Assembly (NCBI GenBank): GCA_933207985.1
Contig: OW240912.1
Coordinates: 236,590,437-236,654,436 of the forward strand
Reading direction: 5' to 3'
Length of the DNA: 64,000 bases
Source of the DNA: Pelobates cultripes
Taxonomy: Eukaryota > Chordata > Amphibia > Anura > Pelobatidae
In this document: positions 45,021 to 56,141 of the stretch, in pieces
Position numbering within the stretch: the stretch's first letter is position 1
Layout of the letters: each line of letters begins with the position of its first letter
Program-made: the position numbers and the translations under genes
The notes under the pieces: model-generated
What the model was told of the DNA's origin: nothing
Databases searched by the model: none
Seen by the model: the letters and a program-made list of their open reading frames with translations, nothing else

Positions 45021-46830
45021 GTATGCACTGTGTACTTAAATTAAACAGTACCTTTTAATAGTTAAATGTTCTATAAACTGAATGTTTTATTTTTTTTAAT
45101 ACATGTTTAAATATTTTTTTAAAGTAACTCATACTCTTTAACTTCATAAAGATTATGCACATTTTGTGAAAAAACATTGTAATATCACATATATAAAAAA
45201 ATAAAAAATAATTAAATATGTATCAGACAAGCATAATAAAACAGAAAGCTTCCTGAACAGAATATGAAATCTTTTATTTGCTGTAAACCAGCCCTCGCTT
45301 ATAACCCTGTTCAGTGTTTCCAAATGTACTAAATGTGCGAGTTTGTTCCAAGAATGTTTATTTTATGACTTTGTAATAAATCTAAAGTTGTATGTAAGAC
45401 CTTACGTTACCATTAGTGTATTTATATTGTGATTTGTTAGTTGATATTTTAGGATGCTAATTATAGTTTAAGTCTCTGTGATGGAACCCTAGGCACTGTG
45501 ACTTAGAACATATGTATGCACAAATTCTATTGTATATGATTACAAGGTTTATTTGTTACAGGGGGTTACTATCCCCTAAGAAAACATTTAAGAATAATCT
45601 ATATTCCTCATTTGTTCTTGTTTGGAACCCAAATAACGGTTTAATTAGTTTATGAAATACTCTTTGTTTAGTTATCAGGCTCCTTAGAATGTCAGGCTCA
45701 CTTTATCATCTCAATTAGTATTTTTCACCCTAACTGCACATTGTCCACCCTTCTCTCGACCAGTTCCTAACCCAACCCAAAATCATGTTCACTCTTTCTC
45801 TCCATCAGACTCTTTATACTGCATGTCCTTTTTTTTTTTTAAATCCATCTGTTACCTTTCTACAGATGTACATCCACTTCTCTTCATATTTTCAAACACA
45901 CTTAGTTTCTCTACAAATTTCCACTGTTTCTTACCACTTCTTCTCCTGGGTATCATTCTTCTTCCTCTCTCAAAATCTTCACGGTTTACCCACGGGGATG
46001 TGTAAATCAATATAATTGAGATAAATTGAAAATTCCCACACGTGTGGTAGCTATTAATAAACATAAATGAGTGCACATTGTTTACCAGATATTAGTAAGA
46101 ATATTCTGCACATATCTCACCAAGAGAAGAGGTTAAAAGATATGCCAAAGCAGGAAGACAACATGGGTAGCAAATAAAATGTCCACATCTATGAAATGAA
46201 TAGAATAAAATACTTAAGAAGAGAAGGAATGCCTGCCTCAATATAAGAGAAAACGATTTAAAAAAAATTTCAACAGATAGCACACCTTGACAGTACCATG
46301 TTGTCAGAGATTACTTTGAAGGTGGGTGGGAATATTCATGGATCATCTAGTTTACACCAGTTTTTTAATCCTTGATATTAGTACAATGATATTTGTAAGA
46401 CAGCAACAGATCTGATCAGATAAAGATGATGCCCTTGGCACACAGCCATATATAAAGTGGATAAATATTAATTCAGAAACAGCTAGATACACAGCAGTGT
46501 CTGAATTAAGATTGTCTACCGAGAAAAACAAATAGCTCACTATGTTTACAAAGTGCAAAGAAGAAAAGAAAAAACCTCCAACCAGGAAAAATCTCATTCA
46601 AACTTCTGGGGACAACATACACAACATAAAGAACAATATTTGATTTTGAACCATAGAGTACATAAAGATGAATATTGAGATCTCTAAATATGTTTCCTGT
46701 ATGTTGAAAATACTGAAATCAGAAGTAAACATACTACCAGCTCGATTTACAGTGGATAGGAAATTTCACAGTCATGCAGTGTGTAATAGTGACTGCGTGC
46801 CTTTTGAACACAAATGTATATATGTGGCTA
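45021..46830. other. Intron 4, first part
   Basis: AT-rich intron without a recognisable gene or element. Short open frames at 45785-46015 and 46352-46597 are low-complexity. Confidence 0.5.
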
Positions 46831-47035
46831 TGTGTTAACTATTATTATTATTAATATTATTTATATAGCGCCAACAAATTCTGCAGCGCTTTACAGTGGG
46901 TGGACTAACAAACGTAATTGTAACCAGACAGGTTGGACACTAAAGAACAGAGGGGTTGAGGGCCCTGCTCAATGAGCTTACATGCTAGAGGGAGTGGGGT
47001 ATAGTGACTCAAAAGGTAAGGGTAATATGTATGTC
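46831..47035. repeat. Dispersed repeat, TTATATAGCGCCAACAAATTC type
   Basis: A block from the TTA-rich lead (ATTATTATTATTAATATTATT) through TATATAGCGCCAACAAATTC and GGGCCCTGCTCAATGAGCTTAC to GAGGGAGTGGGGTA. I know this wording as a very common interspersed repeat in frog genomes. The class is uncertain (SINE- or MITE-like). Ends are approximate. Confidence 0.5.
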
Positions 47036-47225
47036 CTTGACGGACCTGGGGGAGGAAAAACATGGATGCATTGCTGCCAGTAAGTGTAAGTGTACCATAA
47101 ATCAAGTTTCTGTAAGTGCATAGTGTTCCAATAATCAACTAAAATGTGCAGCAACAATAAATCTTTAGTGACAAATAAAACTATTAAAAAATACAAATAT
47201 GGTGCACAAAATATCTTAATAATAA

Positions 47226-47740
47226 AACACATTAATGAAACAGTTTTGGTGTATAGATCATGTCTCTGAAGTTTCCCTGCTCAATTCTCTGCCATGTACG
47301 AGTTAAATTACTTTTGCTACTGTTTATGCAGCCCTAGCCACACATCCCCTGGCTGTGACTCACACAGCCTGCATGAAAAAAAATGGTTTCACTTTCAATC
47401 AGATATAACTTACTTTAAAAGTCTTTATCTCCTGTTCTGTAAATTGAACTTTAATTATATACATGAGACTCCTGTAGGGTCTAGGAAGCTATTTACAGAG
47501 CAGGAGATACGAAATTAGACAGAATTTGTAATAAAGGAAATATAAACATTAGATGACTCTTTAAAGGAAGTGTTTAGGAAGGCTGTGCAAGTCACATGCA
47601 GTGAGGTGTGCCTGTGTGTATAAACAAAGTGATTTAACTCTATCAAGTCATAGAATTGAGCAGTGAGACTGCAGGGACATGATCTATACACCAAAACTGC
47701 TTCATTAAGCTAAAGTTGTTTTTGTAAATATAGTGTCACT

Positions 47741-47745
<5 letters not shown>
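47226..47745. mobile_element. MITE with about 80-bp inverted repeats
   Basis: Left AATGAAACAGTTTTGGTGTATAGATCATG and right CATGATCTATACACCAAAAC...TTCATT are inverted copies that continue through GCTCAATTCT / GAATTGAGC and GAGTTAAAT / ATTTAACTC. The right outer end reads ATATAGTGTCACTTTAA; the left outer end has been lost. This is the same family as the nest host at 14042 and directly precedes a (TAA)n tract. Confidence 0.68.

Positions 47746-47776
<31 letters not shown>
47742..47776. repeat. (TAA)n microsatellite
   Basis: Eleven or so TAA units starting at the terminus of the preceding MITE. Confidence 0.92.
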
Positions 47777-47781
<5 letters not shown>

Positions 47782-50204
47782 CAATACAATGATACAGGCT
47801 CTAAATAAGTGGTAACAGTTAAATACAATATTTGAAATTAAAATATTAAACTGCAATCACAATATTTATAAAGTACAAATGAAATATTGAAGTGCAATTA
47901 CAGTTATAACAAAGTGCACGTGTTACCTTGTGGTAACTAATAAAGTGCTAATTATACACAATTAATGTAAAGTGCAGCAACCACTTAGAAGTATAGCATA
48001 CATAAGTTATTCATCTGAAACAAACAACAATGGTGTGAAAGTAATAATAATTATTTATATAATTAATTTTAATAAATAAAGTTAAGAAAGTTGATCTTAT
48101 TCACCACATTTCTTAAACGTTTGTAATTTACCATTAAAAAGCAAATCAGAAATATATAATACAGTCTGATAATTATAACATACAAACAAAAGATAATTCC
48201 ATTATTAAGGAATGTGCTACTCTCACTTTTAATGCTCTGGAAGGATCAGAACCTTGTGAGCGGTGAATCGGAGGCCTCAACTAAAAGCTAGTGGCATATA
48301 ACAACAAATGATACCGCACTCAATAATTTTGAATATAATTCATTGCTCTATTTAATAATTCATTAATTTTGCAAGTATAGTAATATATAAGTATATACAA
48401 GAAAAAATAAGACTATATATTTAATGGAAATAATATATCCTGTGACAACCAATGTTACTCCACGTATATGTAAATCCCTACCAAATCCGACTTACTTATT
48501 AACAATAATGCTAAACTGCATTAATATATTTGAGAGTCCAGATTACCATCTGAAAAATTGGAAAAAATGACAAAAATATAAAAGAATGAAAAAAATGAAA
48601 ACAATTAGAAATAAAATCAATAAAGAAATAATGTATATACAGTCCCAGTGTGTATACACTATAATGTTTGGGTGGATCTCACCAAAATTTCCATAGAGAC
48701 AGGTCCTGTTTCAGGCAAAGTTGTAAAATGCACACATAGATGGTGAACTGTCCGCAGTGCAATGTATCTCTGTGGTTTTTGTGATCCTGTTTTTTCTCCC
48801 TGGGTGTATATATGATCTCCCCGTTGTCAGTGAGGTACCGGACTTCTTCTTTAAATGTTGGTGTAGGGTCTTGGGCTGCGCGCTCGGGACCTTAATAGCC
48901 CCTTCGATGGCCCTTCAATTAATTATATTCAAAATTATTGAGTGCGGTATCATTTGTTGTTATATGTTTGTTAGGAGGTATATGGGCAACCTTGATACCT
49001 TGCACCAATACGGATAAAAGAGTGCCTGTACATAGAATTATTGTTGTAAAAGCTAGTGGCATGACAGGACAACAGAAACCCATTTGCATTTGAGAAAGCC
49101 CTGAGAGGTTGGGTGAAACGCGTCTGCTGAACGCCAGCTGAGCAGAAATGTGGAAGCAAGAAAATAAAAAACGCAGAGAACACGCAGGAGAGTTCCAGAT
49201 TCAGTAGTTCTTCTGTTGTGTTCCTGCTATCTGTGGCTTTTAAATTTATTTTTATTTTTTTGACAATTGGAACTGGCAGCAGTGCTGGTCTGCCCGGTCA
49301 CTGGCTTGTAATTAAGATCTCATATCCACCGCTCACGATGACCTGATCCCTATAAAGCATTTAAGAGTGAGAGTGGCACTTGCATTCTTTAACATTGTAA
49401 TGATTTATTCTATGTTTTTGTCATATTTATCAGATGGTGTGCACTATAAATTTCTGCTTTTGTTTTTTTAAAAGTTACATTACAAAAGTGTGGTGAATAA
49501 GATCAATGTGCACCATTGTTTGTTGCTTATTTTTAAGATATACCTAGACTTTTTATATATCAACTGTGTGCATATTCATTCCTATAGAAAAAAAACATAA
49601 AAATACATAGTGCACACCATAGAATATAATATAAATGAAAATTAAGTTCCCAAAAGAGAGTGGTATTAGGGATCAAACCCTTGTGTGTGGTTGATCAAGG
49701 CTCTCTGCAAGCACACTCATGGAATGAATTCACTAATCAGGCAGGATAATATCTTCATTAGGTGCTTTTAAAACCCACAGGGGCAAACAGTAGAGACATA
49801 CAGAGATTTCTATACTGAGTAACATGTCTCTAGAATCCCAGATTTTCATATTCATATATCCAAACATTCTCACAGTGCTCCCCAAAAGCTTCCTTGTTCC
49901 GACCCTACGACATGACATAATGCTTTTTTGCCCTACCCTGGTACAGTGTATTTTTTTCAATAATCACTAGTAGAATATGTTGTTTCACACAAGGACATTA
50001 CCTGGCAAGAGAATTGATGAGGATGCACTGTGATTGGTTGGCTTTTCAGCCCTTGAAGCAAAGTGAAAGCTCTTCAAGCCATTGTAGGCATATAAAAGCC
50101 CTTGGAGACTGAAAAGCTCTATATCCTAAAGAGATTTTTTTTTCTCCTGTAGGATTTTATTTAGAATGGGGATGCGGTGGCTAGAGGATGGGTAGATGGA
50201 TCAT
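47777..50204. other. Intron 4: AT-rich with a large inverted repeat
   Basis: The main structure is the inverted repeat at 48020-49545. 49546-50204 has no gene or recognised element. Confidence 0.5.
48020..49545. repeat. Large inverted repeat, probable DNA transposon remnant
   Basis: The left arm (about 48020-48340) and right arm (about 48921-49545) are inverted copies. The innermost 45 bases are perfect (48296-48340 and 48921-48965; core GATACCGCACTCAATAATTT). Outer matches include TTGATCTTATTCACCACA against TGTGGTGAATAAGATCAA and GTGCTACTCTCACTTTTAA against TTAAGAGTGAGAGTGGCAC. The right arm carries about 360 extra bases (48966-49325) with GTGAAACGCGTC, a wording common in frog repeats. The loop is about 580 bp and non-coding. 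Confidence 0.75.
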
Positions 50205-50508
50205 TTAAAGGAACACTGCAAACACCATAACCACAACAGCCCAAAGCTGCAGTGAGTCCGTGCTTTAGATCTTCTCCTCTAGGACAATCAGAGCTAACCA
50301 GGGCCTGCACTGCACTCATCGACTGAGAACGTCAACAGAGAACTCTCAGCCAATAAGAGTGGCCCTAATCCAGCCAGGCTTTATGCTGTAGTGAAATCTG
50401 GCTTCTCCTGCATTAGGAGACTGAATATGGCATCGGTACTTAGAGGACGCAGTAAGTTGTCAAATAGTACTAAAACAGTTTGACTACTTACTGTGGATGT
50501 TCCTTTAA
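50205..50508. mobile_element. TTAA MITE
   Basis: TTAAAGGAACACTGCAAACACC and GTGGATGTTCCTTTAA close a 304-bp element, with TTAA at both ends. It includes AGTAAGTTGTCAAATAGTAC at about 50450, the dispersed motif seen at 3890, 10133 and 25208. It is the shortest copy here without an inserted minisatellite, so it indicates what the empty element looks like. Confidence 0.75.
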
Positions 50509-52984
50509 TTATTTAGGGTCAGAAGACCGAACATCCCCTCATCCTTTTTAGGTCAAGGAATGGTATTTGTGACCAGGTGACTGGCCATGTACTGGTCCTT
50601 CTTTATTTTTAGCCTTGGGTTTTTGGGACTCTATAGCCTCATAATTAAATTTTACCTCACCCCAACACCTGAGGATGGTAGTAGGGGTCAATCACTGAAC
50701 TCCTACCCAGTTTGTCATTACAATACACCCCAAAGCAGAGGATGTATAGTGGAACATTCACCATGCCTGCTGGTTAATCATGGGATCCATCGGGGGAAGC
50801 TTCAGGAAACACATATCCCTAAAACATGAATATTACTATGCTATCTCACTAGCTATTATCCTTTATCATGATTTAATTCACTCTTCATTTGTTGTTTTTA
50901 AATTCATATGTCATAATTCATCTCTCTTTTCATGAATGTTATCCCATGTACTAGTTGTAATCTCTAGTTTGATTCGGTTAGTTATGTCTTACTTGTATGT
51001 TTTGTCTACCTATTGTGTAGTCCTAATGAATATATTCACCCTCTGTAAACAGTTATATTTTATAACATGTTTCATCAGATATAGAGCATATATTTGCCAC
51101 TTTTAGGCCCTTAGTTGCAATAATGCACCTCCTTTGCCATGATACAGCCAGGTGTTCTAACCCATTTTCTGTGCATCAATGAAGAAGTAAAAGAGATGTG
51201 TTTTGCACAAATCATTTTTTAATCTCTCCAATAATAGCCTGTTAGGGGTCACTGTTTTACCATCCCACTTGGACTCATGGTCAGCAGCCAGGGAAAAGTC
51301 TAAAAGTTTTTTGTTTGCAGGGGCATTGAAGTGTTTATGGTGCCAGGAGTCCCCTTGTTACCGTCAAGTGTTAACATTTTTTCAAACGATTTATCATTGA
51401 AGTGGAAAATCACACTTGTCAATCCAGCATCTTTTCTGGAACTGTTTGGAAAATGCAGAAGCATTAGCTCAATTAGCATAGTTAGGCTTCAGCTAAAGTT
51501 CTTGGCCTATGAGTGGCAGCCCATAGCAAGTAATGTTTCAGGATCACTTTCAGCCAGTCACTGCAGTTTGAGCAAATTATTCCACAATTTCTGAGCAGTA
51601 CCATGAAGGAAACTGAATTCACACAATTGGACCTGGGGGACTCAGCTTCAGTGTTCAAACCATTTGCTAATCGTTCAACATTTGAAGGCAAGAAGACTCT
51701 GGGAGACTCCGGCATCATAACCTAGAGTATCTCATTATCAGCCTATAACGCAATCAGATCAGTTTATTATTGTTTGCATAGAACAGTGCATACATGGCAT
51801 TTTCATACGCTGATTATTGATCATTACACATCACTACATTATGTGTGACATGGCAGTGTTGTAAACATTTAATTAAGGGACATGATATTAATGCAGACAC
51901 CTTACTATGTGATTGTGATCAACCTTTTTGTTGTTGTTTCTTCTTTTGCACCATATCATCATAACAAGGCGAAAGCAATGACCCTCCATTAAGTGATTCA
52001 GGTAACAAGAGACCCATTAGACATAATTTGGTGGTGGGTTTCATCTGTTCCCTTATTCTAATTATTTAAGTGGATCTTCTGTCTGTCTGTCTGTCTGTAT
52101 ATCTATCTATCTAACATATATCAATCTAGTTCTTTAGTTATTAAAGATTATGCATACATTTAATCAAGTATTGTTATATGTATAAAGGAATAGTAAATAT
52201 TTAGATAGGTCAAAGAATACACATTAAAAAACTGGATATTACATTTTCACAAGTGGAACATTATAGGTGACTATATGACTTAGTAAACTGCTGAGTAGAA
52301 CTGCAAACTGAAAATGCTGTTTGGCTTCTGAGAGTTATCAGAAGCCAAGCCTCTGATAACTCTCCAAGAGACAGTGAGGAAAGAGACAGACAGTGTCTTG
52401 TGCGTGCTGTGTAAGAAGTTTGGACAGAAAAGGATTTAGTTATAAATTCCTCTTTTGATGTCAGAGAGAGAAAGTGAGAGAGATGTGCCTTACAGGTGCT
52501 GCCATGTTTGCAGACTGCATCCCTTTAAAACAACTGTTTCATAGAAATGTGAACAGCCAGCCTCCTTCCATTATAACCTATGCAATCAGTATAGGGTGTT
52601 ATCAAACTTGTAATCACTCTTTAAAAGTAACTACATCAGGGTTTTTTAATATAGTGAGAATAGAAACAGAATTCAAAGTGAATTTCAAGTAGAAAGTAGC
52701 CATACTGACAGTATTGCTGACTTAGAGAATTTCTCCAGTTCAGAAATCTTTACCTTAAATTTGAAATTCACTTTATTAAATAAACCTTTATATGTCTGTT
52801 TTGACAGACATGAAATTGTCCCGTACACAGCTCCATTAAACAGTGTCTGTTTCCAATGGTGCTCACCAACACCACTTTCATCCTGCACTCCACTCTGCCT
52901 TTGGGGAAACCATCTTGAGCCATAGTTCTTGTTATACATCCCTATTTGTTGGAAATTACAGGCCCTGCAACAGCTGAGGTGGGT
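50509..52984. other. Intron 4, middle
   Basis: AT-rich intron without a supported gene. A short (TCTG)n-(TCTA)n tract lies at 52079-52113. 52700-52984 may be the continuation of the Gypsy-like remnant beyond the protease, but I see no family motif there. Confidence 0.45.
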
Positions 52985-55710
52985 TATATCACGTTGTTTC
53001 CCATAATGACTTGAGCCGGCAAACCATTAATATGGCCCACTGCTATTTCCTCGCTAGCGTTGCCCCAATCACACCGTATGTATGTGGCACAGCTTGCCCT
53101 GATACCTGTACAGCAACAGAGCACCCTTTATCAGGGATAAATTAGCATCAAAGAAGTCCTTGTGTTCCTCAGTCCTCTAACAACTTTACCATTCACAGGT
53201 AGGAATTGGCAGCAGTCCCAGCTGGCGGAAGTCCCAGTTATCCTTTCTGGTAGCTGTTTGCACAGGAACTAGTGGAACAAATCGCCTGTCCGGTCCGCGT
53301 TAACCAGTCAGAGTTCATACGTAAATTATGGCTTTGCTTTGTAATCCGAGATACAGTGAGGCAATGGAAGTGCATGGAGGGACCTCTGCTGATTTTGAAC
53401 GGTTGCCCACTGACAAAGAAATGACCAGTCTATAATTTTAATGGTAGGTGTATTTTAACAGTGAGACAGAATAACAAAACAAAAAAAAATCCAAAAAAAG
53501 GCATGTCAAAAAGTTATAAATTGATTTGCATGTCAATGAGTGAAATAAGTATGTGACCCCTTCGACTTAGTACTTGGTAGCAAAACCCTTGTTAGCAATC
53601 ACAGAGGTCAGACATTTCTTGTAGTTGACCACCAGGTTTGCACACATTTCAGGAGGGATTTTGTCCCACTCCTCTTTGCAGATCCTGTCCAAGTCATAAA
53701 GGTTTCGAGGCTGATGTTTGGCAACTCGAACCTTCACCTCCTACCACAGATTTTCTATGGGATTAAGGTCTGGAGACTGGCTAGGCCACTCCAAGACCTT
53801 ACTGTGCTTTTTCTTCAGCCACTCCTTTGTTGCCTTGGCTATGTGTTTTGGGTCATTCTTATACTGGAATACCCATCCACGACCCATTTTCAATGCCCTG
53901 GTTGAGGGAAGGAGGTTCTCACCCAATATTTGACAGTATATGGTCCCGTCCATTGTCCCTTTGATGCGGTGCAGTTGTCCTGTCCCCTTAGCAGAAAAAC
54001 ACCCCTAAAGCATAATGTTTTCACCTCCATCTTTGACGGATGGGATGGTGTTCTTGGGGTCATAGGCAGCATTCCTTATCCTGCAAACACAGCGAGTTGA
54101 GTTGATGCCAAAGAGCTCAAATTTGACCACAACACTTTCACCCAGTTCTCCTCTGAATCATGCAGATGTTCATTGGCAAACTTCGAACAGACCTGTATAT
54201 GTGCTTTCTTGAGCAGGGGGACCTTGCGATTTCAGTCCTACACGGCATAGTGTGTTACCAATTATTCTCCTGGTGACTATGGTGCCAGCTGCCTTGAGAT
54301 CATTAACAAGATCCTACCGTGTAGTTCTGGGCTGATTCCTCACCGTTCTTATGATCATTGAAACTCCACGAGGTGAGATTTTGCATGGAGCACCAGACCA
54401 AGTAAGACTGACAGTTATATTGTGTTTCTTCCATTTGCGAATAATCGCACCAACTATTGTCACCTTCTCACCCATTCCAGCCTTGTGTAGGTCTACAATC
54501 TTGACACTGACATTCTTGGACGGAGAGTTTGGAATCTGATTGATTGATTGCTTCTGGCTCCCAGGTGTCTTTTATACAGGTAACGAGCTGAGATTAGGAG
54601 CACTCCTTTTAAGAAAGTGCTCCTATCTCAGCTCATTACCTATATAAATTACACCTGGGAGCCAGAAATCTTGCTGCTTGATAGCGAATCAAATAATTAT
54701 TTTACTCATTGACATGCAAATCAATTTATAACTTTTTTGACTTGCGTTTTCCTGAGTTTTTTGTTATTCTGTCCCTAAATGTTGAAATACGACAACCATT
54801 AAAATTATGGACTGATCCTTTCTTTGTCAGTGGGCAAACGTTCAAAATCAGCAGGGGATCAAATACTTTTTTCCCTCACTGTAGCTGTGTTTTAGGTCCT
54901 TCCATGCAGTGGCTACTTTCACTTACTATCCCTCTGGTATTTCATGGCCTGCAGTTGTGCATTTTGCGTGATGGACAATTACTCCTAATGTGACACCCTG
55001 CTGCTAATAGGAGTAACAGCATATTCTTGCTCTCCTACCTGACAGGGTAGCAGGCCATGAGGGTTGGTTGAGGGGATTTCTCAACACACAAAACAATGCT
55101 GGACTGGCAGTATTGTAAGACTGAGGCATTGTTTTAGGCGCAGGAATAGGCTGGTCACCTCTCCTGGTATCAGTGTTTTTGTCTGCCAATATGACAGCAT
55201 CTCCTACTGTAAGAGGATTATGGTCCATAACCCGGCATCTGATCTCTGGAGGGGTAAACTAAGCAATTGCAATCCTTATTCCACCAAGGACATTTGACAT
55301 CCTTGTCATTTAGAAATAGCCAGATGTAATTGGAATGCCCATTCCACATGTGAGTCCCGTTCCTTTTTCTGCAAGTCTTTAAACTTTTGCCCATAACTGA
55401 TGTCATAGCGGGCTAATAAATGATCTTATAATATTGCAATCGATATAGCTCTATGTGCATCTGCTGCTCATCTTTGCTGGCTAAAATTGGTCCTAGTAGG
55501 TTGGGTCCACACAGTGTGGAGAGAAATGCTTTTTGCAATACCTCAGATTCTCCTCAATGCTGCCCTCTGCCTCATTGAACACCTTAAATGCCTTAAATGG
55601 TAGTCGGCGTTGTCTGCTGGGTTCACCTGAGGTGGAGTGATTAATCTCCCAGACTTGGTGCAATTCTGCTGGCCCAAGGTGGAGCCACCATTCATCTTGC
55701 CTCTCCATGA
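52985..55710 (-). pseudogene. Ty3/Gypsy-like gag-protease remnant, split by Tc1 element B
   Basis: Read on the minus strand, three parts of a retrotransposon appear in the correct order. First, a capsid-like gag region (55710 down to about 55300) has FKAFKVFNEAEG and KFKDLQKKERDSHVEWAF. This resembles the KFR.L.K..G.S..EWA.RL block of Gypsy gag proteins. Second, a zinc-knuckle remnant (ICCYSY at about 55010, then in another frame HIRSNCPSRK at about 54975) follows. Third, a retropepsin-like region (53200 down to about 52985) has VNGKVVRGLRNT and CDWGNASEEIAVGHINGLPA followed by IMGNN. The active-site Asp-Thr-Gly reads Asn-Thr-Arg, so the protease is dead. Stops and frameshifts are frequent. 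No LTRs or RT were found. Confidence 0.6.
53354..54881 (-). mobile_element. Tc1/mariner element B, inserted in the gag-protease remnant
   Basis: Ends CAGTGAGG (53354) and CCTCACTG (ends 54881) are flanked by TA (53352-53353, 54882-54883). Inverted repeats extend over 150 bp or more (CTGCTGATTTTGAACG, GCCCACTGACAAAGAAA, TTGATTTGCATGTCAATGAG in both). The minus-strand transposase is badly broken. The clearest part is 53741-53953, with [20 protein letters not shown] (second Asp as ND) and [11 protein letters not shown] (Glu block). A further hairpin (GGCTCCCAGGTGT / ACACCTGGGAGCC) lies at 54557-54664. It separates the zinc knuckle from the protease of the older element. Confidence 0.88.
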
Positions 55711-56141
55711 CAGTTATTGCCTTTTTGATTTCTCTCTCAAAAGAGTTGAGCTAGTGCAGAGTTAACCTCCTCTCCTTTAGAACACCTGCTCCTGGACATC
55801 ATGGCTCTGGTCCTCAGCCATCAGTTCCGTTTTCAATTGCTGGCCACTCATACCTGTGCTTCCAGCAGATCTTTTAGGTGCTCCATTTCAGACTCTCATA
55901 GTAGTTTTCCATCCATCACAGAGATGCAACCTAGGAGCTTGGTTCTCTTAGCCCTGGTCCCAGAAACGAGGAAGGACCCTGCTATTTCTCTATTTCTGTA
56001 TTACACGGTCATGTTATAGTGCTACCGCCACCCACCGTATGTGTATTCTGTTCACGGAGCAGATAATCTTGAATGGAACAGATAATCTTGAACATTAATG
56101 GCCACCGGAGTGATATTTATACATATCTCCTGTTATTTATA
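55711..56141. other. Probable 5' part of the Gypsy-like remnant
   Basis: Continues upstream (minus-strand sense) of the gag-like frame. MEHLKDLLEAQ at about 55890 could be a gag N-terminus. No LTR or primer-binding site was recognised. Confidence 0.35.

Noticed and set aside
46831..47035. Possible RNA gene in the TATATAGCGCCAACAAATTC block
   Set aside because: The wording is a high-copy dispersed repeat; no pol III boxes or RNA fold could be supported by reading.
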